DNA of 64,000 nucleotides from the NCBI GenBank assembly GCA_029222685.1, contig JARHVB010000010.1:496001-560000 (forward strand), in the 5' to 3' direction. The stretch is from Terripilifer ovatus. GTDB lineage: Bacteria; Pseudomonadota; Alphaproteobacteria; Rhizobiales; Beijerinckiaceae. A program made the position numbers and the translations under genes. Under the pieces are notes generated by a model. The model saw only the letters and a program-made list of their open reading frames with translations, did not search any database and was not told where the DNA came from. Each line of letters opens with the position of its first letter. The first letter of the stretch is position 1. Shown one piece after another: positions 53,307-63,658 of this stretch.

Positions 53307-55037
53307 CTAAGCCGCATGCGTCGCCGCTGTTGCTCCGGTGCGCACCGTGCTGCGCTGATCGAGGAAGCGGGCAACCAGTTCGCCGAACTCTTCGCGCGCC
53401 TCAGGCTGCGTCAGCATGTGATCGGCGTTGGCAAGAATGTGCTTGCTGACGCCGGGCAGGGCGTCCAGTCCATCAGGACCCAACTGCCGGTCGAGTTCCG
53501 CAAGGCCGGCGTCGTTCTCGCTATAGACCAGCATGATCCTCGTGCCGCGTCCGGCGATGGCGTGAAAAGCCGCCTCGACCGCATTCTGTTTCGCCAGCAT
53601 CGCGTTCGCCATCGCCGACAAGGTCATCATCGCTTCGAGACTCTCACGCGCGAATTTTTTGGCGATCGGGAATAGCCGCGCCATTAGTTTGGCGGCCTCG
53701 GAAGCCTGCCCCTCGTCGCTGTCGAGCGCCGAGGCGCGCGTCTGCATTTCGCGCGCCTTGGTTTTCTGCCAGGCCGCGAGTTTCATCGCCTGCGTAGCAG
53801 ACCATATGAACGACACCTGGTTGAGCAGCACGAGCCGGTCGACTCTCGCATCGTTGAGGGCTGCGTGAAAGGCGTGGTAGGCGCCGCTGCAGGAGCCTGC
53901 CAGCGCGATCTCGACAAAGCCGCGCTCGTTCAGCCAATCGTTGACGGCGGCGATCTGTCCGCTCAGATCCTGCGAGATGATCGCGATCGTCGACGGGTCG
54001 CCCGGCCGCGCGCTGTCGCCTAGGCCCGGCAGGTCGATGCGCAGGGAGGCCGTGCCGGAGCAGGCAAGTTTGCGGGCGATGTCCACATGCATGCGCGCCC
54101 AGCCGGTGTGGGGAATGCCGCCGGCGTTGAAGAAGACGACGATGTTGCGCCGCTCGTCGCCGCCCGCCGGACGGCAGAGCACGCCGTTGATATGGCCGTC
54201 GGCGCCGATCTGCACCGGCGTCTCGACGAAGCCGGCACCCGCCAACGGCAGGCAAGGCGGCAGCAGCGAAACACTTGCTCGCTCTTCGACGCCGGCCGCG
54301 AGCTTGTCGGCCAGCAGGCGCAAGGTCGGCATCGGCGGCTCGCTGGCGGTGGGATCGCACATCATTGCGCCATAGCCGGTGAAGGGCAGAACTTCGACAT
54401 GCGCGTGACCGGCGAAAAGCGCGGCGACTCTCTGCGCCTCCTGCATCTGCTCGCGCGCCATGATCAGGATCGACGGATCGGCGAGGGCGGTCAGGCTCTG
54501 CCAGTCGAGCGTCTTGATAGCGCCGGCGGTCTCTGCTGTCAGCCGGTAGCCGGTGAGGGCGTCACCGGCCTCGCCCCGCGTCGTGGCGCCGACAGGCGGC
54601 GCGATCATGCTGGAAAAGGCGAGGCTTTCGCGCAGCCAGGCCTTGCCGCTGACGGGCGGGGCGATCAGCGCGAGCGTCGCCAGGCTTTCAATTCCGTCGG
54701 CGGCGTTGACGGCAAGCAGCGCGCCGAGGCGCAGGCCGACGAGGGAAATATCGGAGACGCCGGCATGGCTGCGCAGCCAGGCGGCGGCCGCGCGAATATT
54801 GCCGGTCCAGGTCGCGACCTGATCGCGATCGAGCGGCCCGCCCAGCGAATCCCCGGTGCCGAAATAATCGAAGCGCAGCACGTTGACGCCGCGCGCCGCC
54901 AGTTCATGAGACAGCAGCACCACGGACTTGCGCGCGCAGATTTCCTCGAAGCCGAAACTGCCGCAGATGACGACGCCGCGTCTGCCTGCAGCCTCGTGAA
55001 AATATCCTGCGCAACCCTCGAAATTGACCGGTACCAT
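53307..55037 (-). CDS. Two-domain alpha/beta hydrolase
   Basis: A 576-residue protein made of two alpha/beta-hydrolase units. In the first (residues 1-230) the strand-turn-helix reads V-G-L-R-L-G at 100-105, where the nucleophile Ser of GxSxG is replaced by Arg; the FGTGDS loop is kept. The second unit, after about residue 260, has FFNAGGIPHTGWARMH and an intact A-G-S-C-S-G elbow. The G-L-R-L-G form also occurs in hydrolases linked to exosortase systems. Substrate unknown. A GTG three bases upstream at 55040 is an alternative start. Confidence 0.75.
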   Translation of the reverse strand: MVPVNFEGCAGYFHEAAGRRGVVICGSFGFEEICARKSVVLLSHELAARGVNVLRFDYFGTGDSLGGPLDRDQVATWTGNIRAAAAWLRSHAGVSDISLVGLRLGALLAVNAADGIESLATLALIAPPVSGKAWLRESLAFSSMIAPPVGATTRGEAGDALTGYRLTAETAGAIKTLDWQSLTALADPSILIMAREQMQEAQRVAALFAGHAHVEVLPFTGYGAMMCDPTASEPPMPTLRLLADKLAAGVEERASVSLLPPCLPLAGAGFVETPVQIGADGHINGVLCRPAGGDERRNIVVFFNAGGIPHTGWARMHVDIARKLACSGTASLRIDLPGLGDSARPGDPSTIAIISQDLSGQIAAVNDWLNERGFVEIALAGSCSGAYHAFHAALNDARVDRLVLLNQVSFIWSATQAMKLAAWQKTKAREMQTRASALDSDEGQASEAAKLMARLFPIAKKFARESLEAMMTLSAMANAMLAKQNAVEAAFHAIAGRGTRIMLVYSENDAGLAELDRQLGPDGLDALPGVSKHILANADHMLTQPEAREEFGELVARFLDQRSTVRTGATAATHAA

Positions 55038-55105
55038 CACGCCCCGCTTTCACCTCGCGCAACTATGGACGCTGCTGGTTAGGGGGAGGTGAATGATGGG
55101 ACCAG

Positions 55106-55321
55106 CTATTCGGCGAACAGGCGCTCGATCCAATGCTTGCGGCGGCCACGTGACTGGCGATCCAACTGCTCCGCCGCGACGTCCAGGGCCTGCTTGAATC
55201 CCAATATATAGCCTTCGGAATAGCCGGCGTGCGGCGGCTTCTTTCTCGGGATGCCGATTGCCGCCTCGCGCCCGGCCACCAACTGCCAGCCTGCGATGAA
55301 CCCGTCCTCAAACGTCGACAT
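55106..55321 (-). CDS. Hypothetical protein (71 aa)
   Basis: A 71-residue soluble protein: MSTFEDGFIAGWQLVAG then a basic region and HAGYSEGYILGFKQALD. The repeated G-x-x-x-G-(W/F) pattern at the start and middle suggests an internal repeat of a short helical unit. No family is recognised. It lies upstream of the hydrolase gene in the same direction. Confidence 0.5.
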   Translation of the reverse strand: MSTFEDGFIAGWQLVAGREAAIGIPRKKPPHAGYSEGYILGFKQALDVAAEQLDRQSRGRRKHWIERLFAE

Positions 55322-55404
55322 GCGTGCCTCTTCACTGGCCCGCGTGTCTACGCTGTGGCGTCTATCGAGGTTCCGCTCTGCGCGAGAACGTGGTTAACGC
55401 GACG

Positions 55405-55893
55405 TCAGCCGCGGCCGCGATAGCTGGCGACGCCCTGGTCGGGAATCCAGATGTTCTGCGGCAGTTTCCCCGTCTGCCAGAACACGTCGATCGGCATGCC
55501 GCCACGCGGATACCAATAGCCGCCGATCCTGAGCCAATGCGGCTTCAGCAGCGCCGCAATGTCCTTGCCGATGCGCACGGTGCAATCCTCGTGGAAGGCG
55601 CCATGATTGCGGAAACTGGCGAGATAGAATTTCAGCGATTTGGATTCGACCAGCCATTTATTGGGCACGTAGTCGATGACCAGATGGGCGAAGTCCGGCT
55701 GGCCGGTGACCGGGCAGATCGAGGTGAATTCCGGCGAGGTGAAGCGCGTCACATAGCGCGTGTCCGCATGCGGATTGGGCACGCGCTCCAACTCGGCCTC
55801 TTCCGGGCTCGCCGGCATGGTGGCGGAGCGGCCGAGCAGGTGCGGCACAGGGGCGCTCTTGAGGGCGGATTTGGATTTGCTGGCTTTGGCCAT
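55405..55893 (-). CDS. queF: NADPH-dependent 7-cyano-7-deazaguanine reductase
   Basis: A 162-residue protein of the short (YkvM) QueF type. The catalytic Cys60 and Asp67 stand in [13 protein letters not shown], and the NADPH/substrate motif [20 protein letters not shown] follows. It reduces preQ0 to preQ1 in queuosine synthesis. No queCDE genes are in the window. About 225 bases separate it from the divergent eno gene. Confidence 0.95.
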   Translation of the reverse strand: MAKASKSKSALKSAPVPHLLGRSATMPASPEEAELERVPNPHADTRYVTRFTSPEFTSICPVTGQPDFAHLVIDYVPNKWLVESKSLKFYLASFRNHGAFHEDCTVRIGKDIAALLKPHWLRIGGYWYPRGGMPIDVFWQTGKLPQNIWIPDQGVASYRGRG

Positions 55894-56046
55894 GGCTTTG
55901 ATCGGCTTTCGCGGGATTGATCGCCTGACCTAGGCAAAGGACGGTGAAAGCGCAATGGTTTTGGCCTTCACCCGCCATTTGCTGACAAATTTGCAATTTT
56001 GTCATCGATTTTCGCGACAGTTTTCATCCCCGGCAAAGGCGGTTAA

Positions 56047-57402
<1,356 letters not shown>

Positions 57403-57486
57403 GAGCGCTGGCTTGAAGGGCACATCGCCGTTATCGTGAGGCTCTAAACTCGCTGATCAACCCTGCATTTCGCAGGCGGAGGATGC

Positions 57487-58536
57487 ATGTCTTCATTGTT
57501 CGATCCGTTGCGCGTCGGGGCGCTGGAATTGCCCAACCGCATTGTCATGGCGCCGATGACGAGGTCGCGCGCCGACGCCGATGGCGTGCCGCTCGATATC
57601 GTTGCCGAATACTACGCCCAGCGCGCCTCGGCCGGCCTGATCCTGAGCGAGGCGATCTACGTTTCGCCGATGGCCAAGGGCTATGTCCGCACGCCGGGCC
57701 TGGTCACCGACGCCCAGCTCGCAGCCTGGCGCAAGGTGACGGATGCCGTCCATGCCAAGGGCGGCCGCATGTTCGCGCAGCTCTATCACACCGGCCGGGT
57801 GGCGCTGCCCGAGATGCTGCCCGGCGGCGTGCTGCCGGTCGCGCCCTCGGCGATTGCGATCAAGGGCAAGAACCAGACGGACGACGGCCCCAAGGATTTC
57901 GTCGTGCCGCGCGCGCTAGAGACGGAGGAGATTTCCGCCGTTGCCGCCGAATTCGGCGAGGCTGCGAAACGGGCGATGAGCGTCGGCTTCGACGGCATCG
58001 AAGTCCATGGCGCGTCGGGCTATCTGGTGCATCAGTTCCTCGACCCGACGATCAACCAGCGCGACGACAGATACGGCGGCAGCCCGGCCAACCGGACGCG
58101 CTTCCTGCTCGAGGTCATCGACAATGTCTGCACCGCCGTCGGCAAGGATCGCACCGGACTAAAGCTGTCGCCGCGCATCAAGTTCAACGATGTGCAGGAG
58201 CCCGACGCCGAAGACGTCTATCCGATCCTGGCGAAGGAGCTTTCGGCGCGCGGCATCGCCTATCTGCACGGGGCGAAGCAGGGCGGCTATGAGGTGCATG
58301 AGATGCGCGGTGCGTTCAAGGGCGTCTACATGGCCGGCGCCGGCTTCGATCTTGAAAAGGCCGAGGCGGCGCTGCAGTCGGGCGCCGCCGACGCCATCGT
58401 CTTCGGCAAGCATTTTCTGGCCAATCCCGACCTGCCGCGCCGTTTCCGCGACGGGCTGGAACTGGCGCAGGCGGACCAGAAGACCGTCTACTGGGGCGGC
58501 GCCAAGGGCTATATCGATTATCCGGTGCACGCTTGA
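57487..58536 (+). CDS. Old yellow enzyme family alkene reductase (NemA-like)
   Basis: A 349-residue FMN TIM-barrel protein. It has the MAPMTRSRAD start, QLYHTGR-V with the flavin-contacting residues, and the active-site helix region EVHGASGYLVHQFLDPTINQR. Usual family members have His-x2-His or His-x2-Asn there; this one has His174-x2-Ser177. It reduces activated C=C bonds of electrophiles with NAD(P)H. GGCGGAGG precedes the ATG closely. It stands alone between eno and the small secreted proteins. Confidence 0.9.
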   Translation: MSSLFDPLRVGALELPNRIVMAPMTRSRADADGVPLDIVAEYYAQRASAGLILSEAIYVSPMAKGYVRTPGLVTDAQLAAWRKVTDAVHAKGGRMFAQLYHTGRVALPEMLPGGVLPVAPSAIAIKGKNQTDDGPKDFVVPRALETEEISAVAAEFGEAAKRAMSVGFDGIEVHGASGYLVHQFLDPTINQRDDRYGGSPANRTRFLLEVIDNVCTAVGKDRTGLKLSPRIKFNDVQEPDAEDVYPILAKELSARGIAYLHGAKQGGYEVHEMRGAFKGVYMAGAGFDLEKAEAALQSGAADAIVFGKHFLANPDLPRRFRDGLELAQADQKTVYWGGAKGYIDYPVHA

Positions 58537-58703
58537 CCCCACGCAAATCCAGAACCGGCCGCCCGTCGTATCTTTGACGAGCGGCGGCCGTCTCCGCTGC
58601 CAGCCTCGCGCTCTTGTGATGGGAGTGGCGCTGGCCGACGTCCGAAATGCGTCTAGTTTGGACATGGAACAGGCCTATGCCGTTCCGTCTGCAGGAGGGA
58701 GAT

Positions 58704-59003
58704 ATGCGCGCGATTTCATTGACGATTTTAGCAGCATTGATCGCATTCCAATCGGGCTCTGCCTTTGCCCAGGGGCGGCCGAATTCGACTGCCATGACCT
58801 GCGCCCAGGCCGCCGGCCTGGTGTCGGCGCGCGGCGCCGTCGTCATGAGCACGGGGCCGATGACATATGACCGCTATGTCGCCAGCCGCGCCTTCTGCAC
58901 CCAGACCGAAATCACGGTTCCGGACTGGGTCGCGACACGTGACTCCAATGCCTGTTTCGTGGGATATCGCTGCCGTGAAACGACCCGCAGCTTCAGGGGC
59001 TGA
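58704..59003 (+). CDS. Small secreted four-Cys protein, paralogue 1
   Basis: A 99-residue protein with signal peptide (LTILAALIAFQSGSAFAQ) and a mature domain with four Cys spaced C-x31-C-x18-C-x5-C. Conserved points are MTCAQA, YDRYV, and CFVGYRC. Two disulfides in the periplasm are likely. The next two genes encode homologues with exactly the same Cys spacing. AGGAGGGAG stands just before the ATG at 58704. The function is unknown. Confidence 0.8.
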   Translation: MRAISLTILAALIAFQSGSAFAQGRPNSTAMTCAQAAGLVSARGAVVMSTGPMTYDRYVASRAFCTQTEITVPDWVATRDSNACFVGYRCRETTRSFRG

Positions 59004-59067
59004 AGCGGGGCAGGCGGCGCAGGATCGGTTATGGTCTTGCGCCCCCGGAGCGGAGAATGATTCGACG

Positions 59068-59400
59068 ATGAGACGGACAAGGAACGCCCGCAGTTTGGCG
59101 GCAAGCAGAAGGTTTGCCGCCGCCATCTGTTTCGCCCTGGCTCTTCCGGGCCTTGCCGTCGCGCAGGGGCGGCCCAATTCGGCCAATATGAGCTGCGCGC
59201 AGGCGGCGGGCATCGTCTCGTCCCAGGGCGCCGCCGTCATCGGCACCGGCCCCAACATCTACGACCGCTATGTGGTCAGTCGCGCCTTCTGCATGCCCAC
59301 GGAAACGACGGAACCGGCATGGGTTGCCACCGGCGATCAGCCGCGCTGCTTCATCGGGTACACTTGCAAGGAACTTTCAACCTACGATCGCGATAACTAG
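59068..59400 (+). CDS. Small secreted four-Cys protein, paralogue 2
   Basis: A 110-residue homologue of the preceding gene. The signal sequence is longer and has an Arg-rich start (MRRTRNARSLAASRR), followed by ALALPGLAVAQG. The mature part has MSCAQA, YDRYV and CFIGYTC, with Cys spacing 31-18-5. GGAGCGGAG precedes its ATG. It lies 64 bases after paralogue 1. Confidence 0.78.
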   Translation: MRRTRNARSLAASRRFAAAICFALALPGLAVAQGRPNSANMSCAQAAGIVSSQGAAVIGTGPNIYDRYVVSRAFCMPTETTEPAWVATGDQPRCFIGYTCKELSTYDRDN

Positions 59401-59436
59401 TCGTTCGGCGCCGTCCTTCAGCCACCGGAAAAACCC

Positions 59437-59754
59437 ATGCGTAAACCTGCGGTCGTTGCCCTGATCCTGACCACGCTGGCCGTACCTGCCCAGGCGCGGA
59501 TCAACACCATGTCGATGACCTGCGCCCAGGCCAAGAACGTCGTTGTGCAGCAGGGCGCGGTCATCCTCGGCAATGCGTCGCGGCGTTTCGATCGCTATGT
59601 GGCGACCCGCGCCTATTGCACGCCGCAGGAAATCATCATGCCGGACTGGATCGCCACGCGCGACAATCCGAAATGCTTCGTCGGCTATCGCTGCAAGGAC
59701 GCCAACTATCCCGATCCGCCCGACGGCGGCGGCTTCAACTGGCGCTTCGACTAG
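59437..59754 (+). CDS. Small secreted four-Cys protein, paralogue 3
   Basis: A 105-residue homologue with a short signal peptide (VVALILTTLAVPAQA). The mature part has MTCAQA, FDRYV, PDWIATRDNPKCFVGYRC and the same 31-18-5 Cys spacing. Its tail is Pro/Gly-rich and aromatic (PPDGGGFNWRFD), unlike the other two. It is the last gene of the tandem set and is convergent with a GST gene eight bases away. Confidence 0.8.
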   Translation: MRKPAVVALILTTLAVPAQARINTMSMTCAQAKNVVVQQGAVILGNASRRFDRYVATRAYCTPQEIIMPDWIATRDNPKCFVGYRCKDANYPDPPDGGGFNWRFD

Positions 59755-59762
59755 ATCGGAAC

Positions 59763-60410
59763 TCAGCCGGCAGCGGGGTTGTTCACCGCCAGTTGCGCCG
59801 CGAAGGCCCGCTTGTAGGCGGGCCGCGCTTCGCCGCGGGCCACGTAGGCGGCAAGGTCCGGATATTCGTCCAGCAGGCCCGACGCTTTCAGCCTGAGCAG
59901 CACCGATACCATCATCAGGTCGCCCGCGCTGAACGCGCCGTCGAGCCAGTCGGCACCGCCAAGGCGGCGGGAAAGCTGGCCGAGCGGATTGCGGACTCTC
60001 TCTTCGACGAGCGGCATGCGTTGTGCGGACCAGGGCTTGTCGCGCTCAAACAGCCTGGCGTTTGCGAGTTCGAGGATGGGCGGCTCCACCGTGCTGAGCG
60101 CAGCGAACATCCATGTGATCGCGCGCGCCCTCGCATTCGCATCGTCCGGCAACAGGCCCGCATGGTGCTGCGCGATATGGAGCACGATCGCCCCCGTCTC
60201 GAACAGGCCGAGATCGCCTTCCTCGTACGTCGGAATCTGCCCGAAAGGATGCAGCGCCAGATGCGCGGGTTCCTTCATCGCCTTGAACGAGACAAGACGC
60301 ACCTCGTAAGGCTGGCCCACTTCTTCCAGCGCCCAGCGCACGCGCGTGTCGCGCGCCAGTCCCTTGCCGCCATCTGGTGACCGTTCAAAGGCGGTAATCG
60401 TGATGGTCAT
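59763..60410 (-). CDS. Glutathione S-transferase family protein
   Basis: A 215-residue GST. The thioredoxin-like half has ERSPDGGKGLARDTRVRWAL, then H-P-F-G-Q-I-P-T with the cis-Pro and E-T-G-A-I for glutathione binding. The C-terminal half is helical. GGGAGA precedes the ATG at 60410. It is more divergent from the GST at 782-1423 than a recent duplicate would be. Substrate unknown. Confidence 0.85.
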   Translation of the reverse strand: MTITITAFERSPDGGKGLARDTRVRWALEEVGQPYEVRLVSFKAMKEPAHLALHPFGQIPTYEEGDLGLFETGAIVLHIAQHHAGLLPDDANARARAITWMFAALSTVEPPILELANARLFERDKPWSAQRMPLVEERVRNPLGQLSRRLGGADWLDGAFSAGDLMMVSVLLRLKASGLLDEYPDLAAYVARGEARPAYKRAFAAQLAVNNPAAG

Positions 60411-60564
60411 CGTGAGACGTCTCCCTGGCGAAATCGTCAGCGCCGGCGAGCATTCGATCCGATGTGGCATGGTGATTCAAGCGCGGCAGCCGCCCATCTG
60501 GCCTCCGGTCCGCTTGCATGGACGGCCTTCAGCCGTTAGGGCAGGGCCCTCAATCAGGGCCTCC

Positions 60565-61446
60565 ATGCAGATCTTCAACATTCTCCTCGATGTCGTCGGC
60601 CCGGTCTTTCTGATCGCCTTCGTCGGCTATTTATGGGCGCGCAGCGGCAAGCCGCTGGATTCCGGTTTCGTCGCGCTGCTCGTCAACACGGTCTCGACGC
60701 CGGCGCTTGTCATCGATACGCTGACCCGCTCCGGCCTCACCTTCGGCACGCTCGGCACCATGGGGCTTGCCTCGGTGCTGACCATGGGTGTGACGGCGCT
60801 CTGCGGCTATGCGCTGGTGCGCGCGCTGGGCGAGCGCATTCCCGTCTACCTGCCGTCGATGATCTGGGCCAACGGCGGCAATATGGGCCTGCCCATGTGC
60901 CTCTTCGCCTTCGGGCAGACCGGGCTGGCGCTCGCCATCGGCTATTTCGCGCTCTCCAGCATGACCAACTACACCTTCGGCCAGGCGATCGCCGCCGGCG
61001 GCATGAAGGCCGGCGATGTCGTGCGCATGCCGATCATCTGGGCGATCATCGTTGCACTCATCCTGCTGTGGACCGGCTGGGCACTGCCGCCGATCGTGCA
61101 GCGCTCGCTCGGCCTGCTCGGCGGCATCACGGTTCCGCTCATGCTGATGTCGCTTGGCTATTCGCTGGCGAGCCTGAGGATCACGTCCTGGAAACGCAGC
61201 ACGATTTTCGCGCTGGCGCGGCTCCTTGGCGGTTTTGCCATCGGCTGGGGCGTGTCGCTGCTGCTTGGCCTCGACGGTCTGGCGCGCGGCGTCATCGTCA
61301 TCCAGTCATCGATGCCGCCGGCCGTGCTGAACTATCTGTGGGCGGCGCGCTACGGCAACGAGCCGGAGGAGGTGGCAGGCCTCGTGGTCCTCTCGACCTT
61401 CCTCTCGCTCGCCTTTCTGCCGGTGTTTTTGTGGACGGTGATGTAG
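60565..61446 (+). CDS. AEC (auxin efflux carrier) family transporter
   Basis: A 293-residue membrane protein with about ten hydrophobic helices. Landmarks are M-Q-I-F-N-I-L-L at the start, VNTVSTPALVIDTLTRSG, NGGNMGLPMCLFAFG and SMPPAVLNYLWA. These are the two conserved unwound segments (N-x-G-N-x-G and P-P-A) of the AEC/BASS-like fold. It probably exports an organic anion. The start at 60565 fits; the longer frame is not conserved. Confidence 0.88.
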   Translation: MQIFNILLDVVGPVFLIAFVGYLWARSGKPLDSGFVALLVNTVSTPALVIDTLTRSGLTFGTLGTMGLASVLTMGVTALCGYALVRALGERIPVYLPSMIWANGGNMGLPMCLFAFGQTGLALAIGYFALSSMTNYTFGQAIAAGGMKAGDVVRMPIIWAIIVALILLWTGWALPPIVQRSLGLLGGITVPLMLMSLGYSLASLRITSWKRSTIFALARLLGGFAIGWGVSLLLGLDGLARGVIVIQSSMPPAVLNYLWAARYGNEPEEVAGLVVLSTFLSLAFLPVFLWTVM

Positions 61447-61518
61447 AGCCTTGCAGGAGCGACGTGGATCGTATTCTGTCGTTCTGAGACTGATCTGCGA
61501 CCCCAGCAAGGAACGCCT

Positions 61519-62121
61519 ATGTCCGACACCCCCGTATACAAGAAGATGCCGCCCCTGCCGTGGACGATCTTCGCATCGCGCTGGCTGCAACTGCCGCTCT
61601 ATCTTGGACTCATTGTCGCGCAGGGCGTCTATGTCGTGCTGTTCCTCAAGGAACTCTGGCATCTCATTTCTCACGCCACCGATTTCAGCGAACAGCAGAT
61701 CATGCTCGTCGTGCTCGGCCTGATCGACGTGGTGATGATCTCCAACCTGCTGGTGATGGTGATCGTCGGCGGCTATGAAACATTTGTGTCACGCCTCAAT
61801 CTTGAAGGTCATCCCGATGAGCCGGAATGGCTGAGCCATGTCAACGCCGGCGTGTTGAAGATCAAGCTCGCCATGGCGATCATCGGCATTTCCTCGATCC
61901 ATCTGCTGCGCACCTTCATCGAGGCCGGCAATCTCGGTCCCACGGGCCGGACCACGAATTATACCGAAACAGGCATCATGTGGCAGACGATCATCCACAC
62001 GGTGTTCATCCTCTCGGCCATCGGCATCGCTTTCGTCGACAGGCTGGCGCAGGACACGGCGAACCAGGGACATTCCGGCAAGCGAAATGTCCACGGCGAA
62101 GATACCGACGTCGGTCACTGA
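61519..62121 (+). CDS. UPF0114 (YqhA) family membrane protein
   Basis: A 200-residue protein with four hydrophobic helices. Conserved points are [10 protein letters not shown] in the first helix and [14 protein letters not shown] near the middle. The function of the family is unknown. The gene begins shortly after the AEC gene and 31 bases before the MmgE/PrpD gene, all in the same direction, so they may be co-transcribed. Confidence 0.88.
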   Translation: MSDTPVYKKMPPLPWTIFASRWLQLPLYLGLIVAQGVYVVLFLKELWHLISHATDFSEQQIMLVVLGLIDVVMISNLLVMVIVGGYETFVSRLNLEGHPDEPEWLSHVNAGVLKIKLAMAIIGISSIHLLRTFIEAGNLGPTGRTTNYTETGIMWQTIIHTVFILSAIGIAFVDRLAQDTANQGHSGKRNVHGEDTDVGH

Positions 62122-62152
62122 CGGTCTGGCAGAATAAGAAGGGCCTCACTCT

Positions 62153-63574
62153 ATGACCACCCCGCAAACCACGATCACGTCGCAGGCCGTCTCCTTCGTC
62201 GAGGACGTGCGTTACGATGACCTGCCGGCGGAGGCGCTGCGCATCGGCAAGCGCTGCATGATAGACACGCTCGGCGTCATGCTGGCGGGAACGTCGGAAC
62301 ACTCGGTACATATCCTCGTTGATGAAGCCATAGAGCAGGGCGGCCGGCCCGACGCGTTGTTGCTGTCGGCCGGCAACAAACGGGCGCCCGCGGCCATCGC
62401 CGCGCGCGTGCTCGGCACCGCCGGCCATGCGCATGACTGGGACGACACGCAGGTGTCGCACGACCCGGCCCATGTCTACGGCCTGCTGACCCATCCATCG
62501 GTACCGCCACTGACGGCGGCGCTGGTGATGGCGCAGCGCCTCGGCAACGTCGATGGCCGGAGCTTCATGCTTGCCTTCCAGACCGGCTTTGAAGTCGAGA
62601 GCAAGATTTCCGAATGGATGCTGCCACGGCATTATCGCCGTGGCCACCACACATCCGGTACGGTCGGCACCTTCGGCTCTGCGGCTGCCGCCGCGAAGCT
62701 GCTCGGGCTGAAGGGCGACCAGCTCGCTCATGCGCTCGGCATCGCCGCCTCGATGGCGGCCGGCATCCGCGCCTCTTTCGGCACCATGACAAAGCCGCTG
62801 CATGTCGGTCGCGCCGCCGAGAACGGCGTCACGGCGGCGCTGCTCGCCGCACGCGGCTTCACCGCCGATCCGACCGTGCTCGACGGCCAGTGGGGTTTCT
62901 TCTCGGTGATGGGCGAGGGTTTCGATCCGTCGAAGATTTCGCAAGGCTTCGGCAGGACGCTGACGATCGTCGATCCCGGCGTCAGCATCAAGCCGTTCCC
63001 ATCGGGCATTCTCACCCATCAGTCCATGGACGCCATGCTGAAACTGGTGCTCGACCACGATCTCAAGCCCGAACAGGTCGAGCGCATCCGCTTCTACGCC
63101 GGCAAGAATATTCTCGAGCCGATCCGCTATCCGCTCGCGGTCAACCACCTGCAGGCGAAATTCTCCATGCCGGCGCTGCTGTGCATGATGGTGCTGAAGC
63201 GCCGCGCCAGCCATCACGAGTTCATGGACGTTTTCGTCGCCTCGCCGGCCATGCAGGACATGCAGAAGCGCACGCACGTGCTGGGCGATCCGGAAATCGA
63301 CGCGCTCGGCTACGATCTCATTCGCTCGCGCATCGAGGTCGATACGAAGGATGGCCGCACCCTGGTGCAATGGGCCGACGAGCGCTATCGCGGCGGGCCG
63401 CTCAATCCGATTTCCGATGCCGATCTCGAAGGCAAGTTCCGCATGTGCGCCGAGGGCGCGCTGGATGCCGCCGCCCAGGCGAAACTGTTGGAAGCGGTGA
63501 ACGGGCTGGAAACGCTGGCCGATGGCGCCCGGCTTGCCGAACTGATGGCCTTCGACGCCTCCCACACGCACTGA
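62153..63574 (+). CDS. MmgE/PrpD family protein
   Basis: A 473-residue protein of the 2-methylcitrate dehydratase-like family. Landmarks are R-C-M-I-D-T-L-G-V-M-L-A-G near the start, GHAHDWDDTQ near residue 100, HHTSGTVGTFGSAAAAAKLLG near 165, and the later FPSGILTHQSMDAML. Family members dehydrate or isomerise carboxylates, including methylcitrate and aconitate-type acids. No prpBC genes are present, so its substrate is open. GGGCCTC before the ATG is a weak ribosome site. Confidence 0.85.
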   Translation: MTTPQTTITSQAVSFVEDVRYDDLPAEALRIGKRCMIDTLGVMLAGTSEHSVHILVDEAIEQGGRPDALLLSAGNKRAPAAIAARVLGTAGHAHDWDDTQVSHDPAHVYGLLTHPSVPPLTAALVMAQRLGNVDGRSFMLAFQTGFEVESKISEWMLPRHYRRGHHTSGTVGTFGSAAAAAKLLGLKGDQLAHALGIAASMAAGIRASFGTMTKPLHVGRAAENGVTAALLAARGFTADPTVLDGQWGFFSVMGEGFDPSKISQGFGRTLTIVDPGVSIKPFPSGILTHQSMDAMLKLVLDHDLKPEQVERIRFYAGKNILEPIRYPLAVNHLQAKFSMPALLCMMVLKRRASHHEFMDVFVASPAMQDMQKRTHVLGDPEIDALGYDLIRSRIEVDTKDGRTLVQWADERYRGGPLNPISDADLEGKFRMCAEGALDAAAQAKLLEAVNGLETLADGARLAELMAFDASHTH

Positions 63575-63658
63575 ACTCGGTGTCGCAACCCTGGGCTTTC
63601 CGGCGGCGGTTAAAGTCAATATTATGACTGCCGGAGAAACGCCGGGATCTGTCGCATC

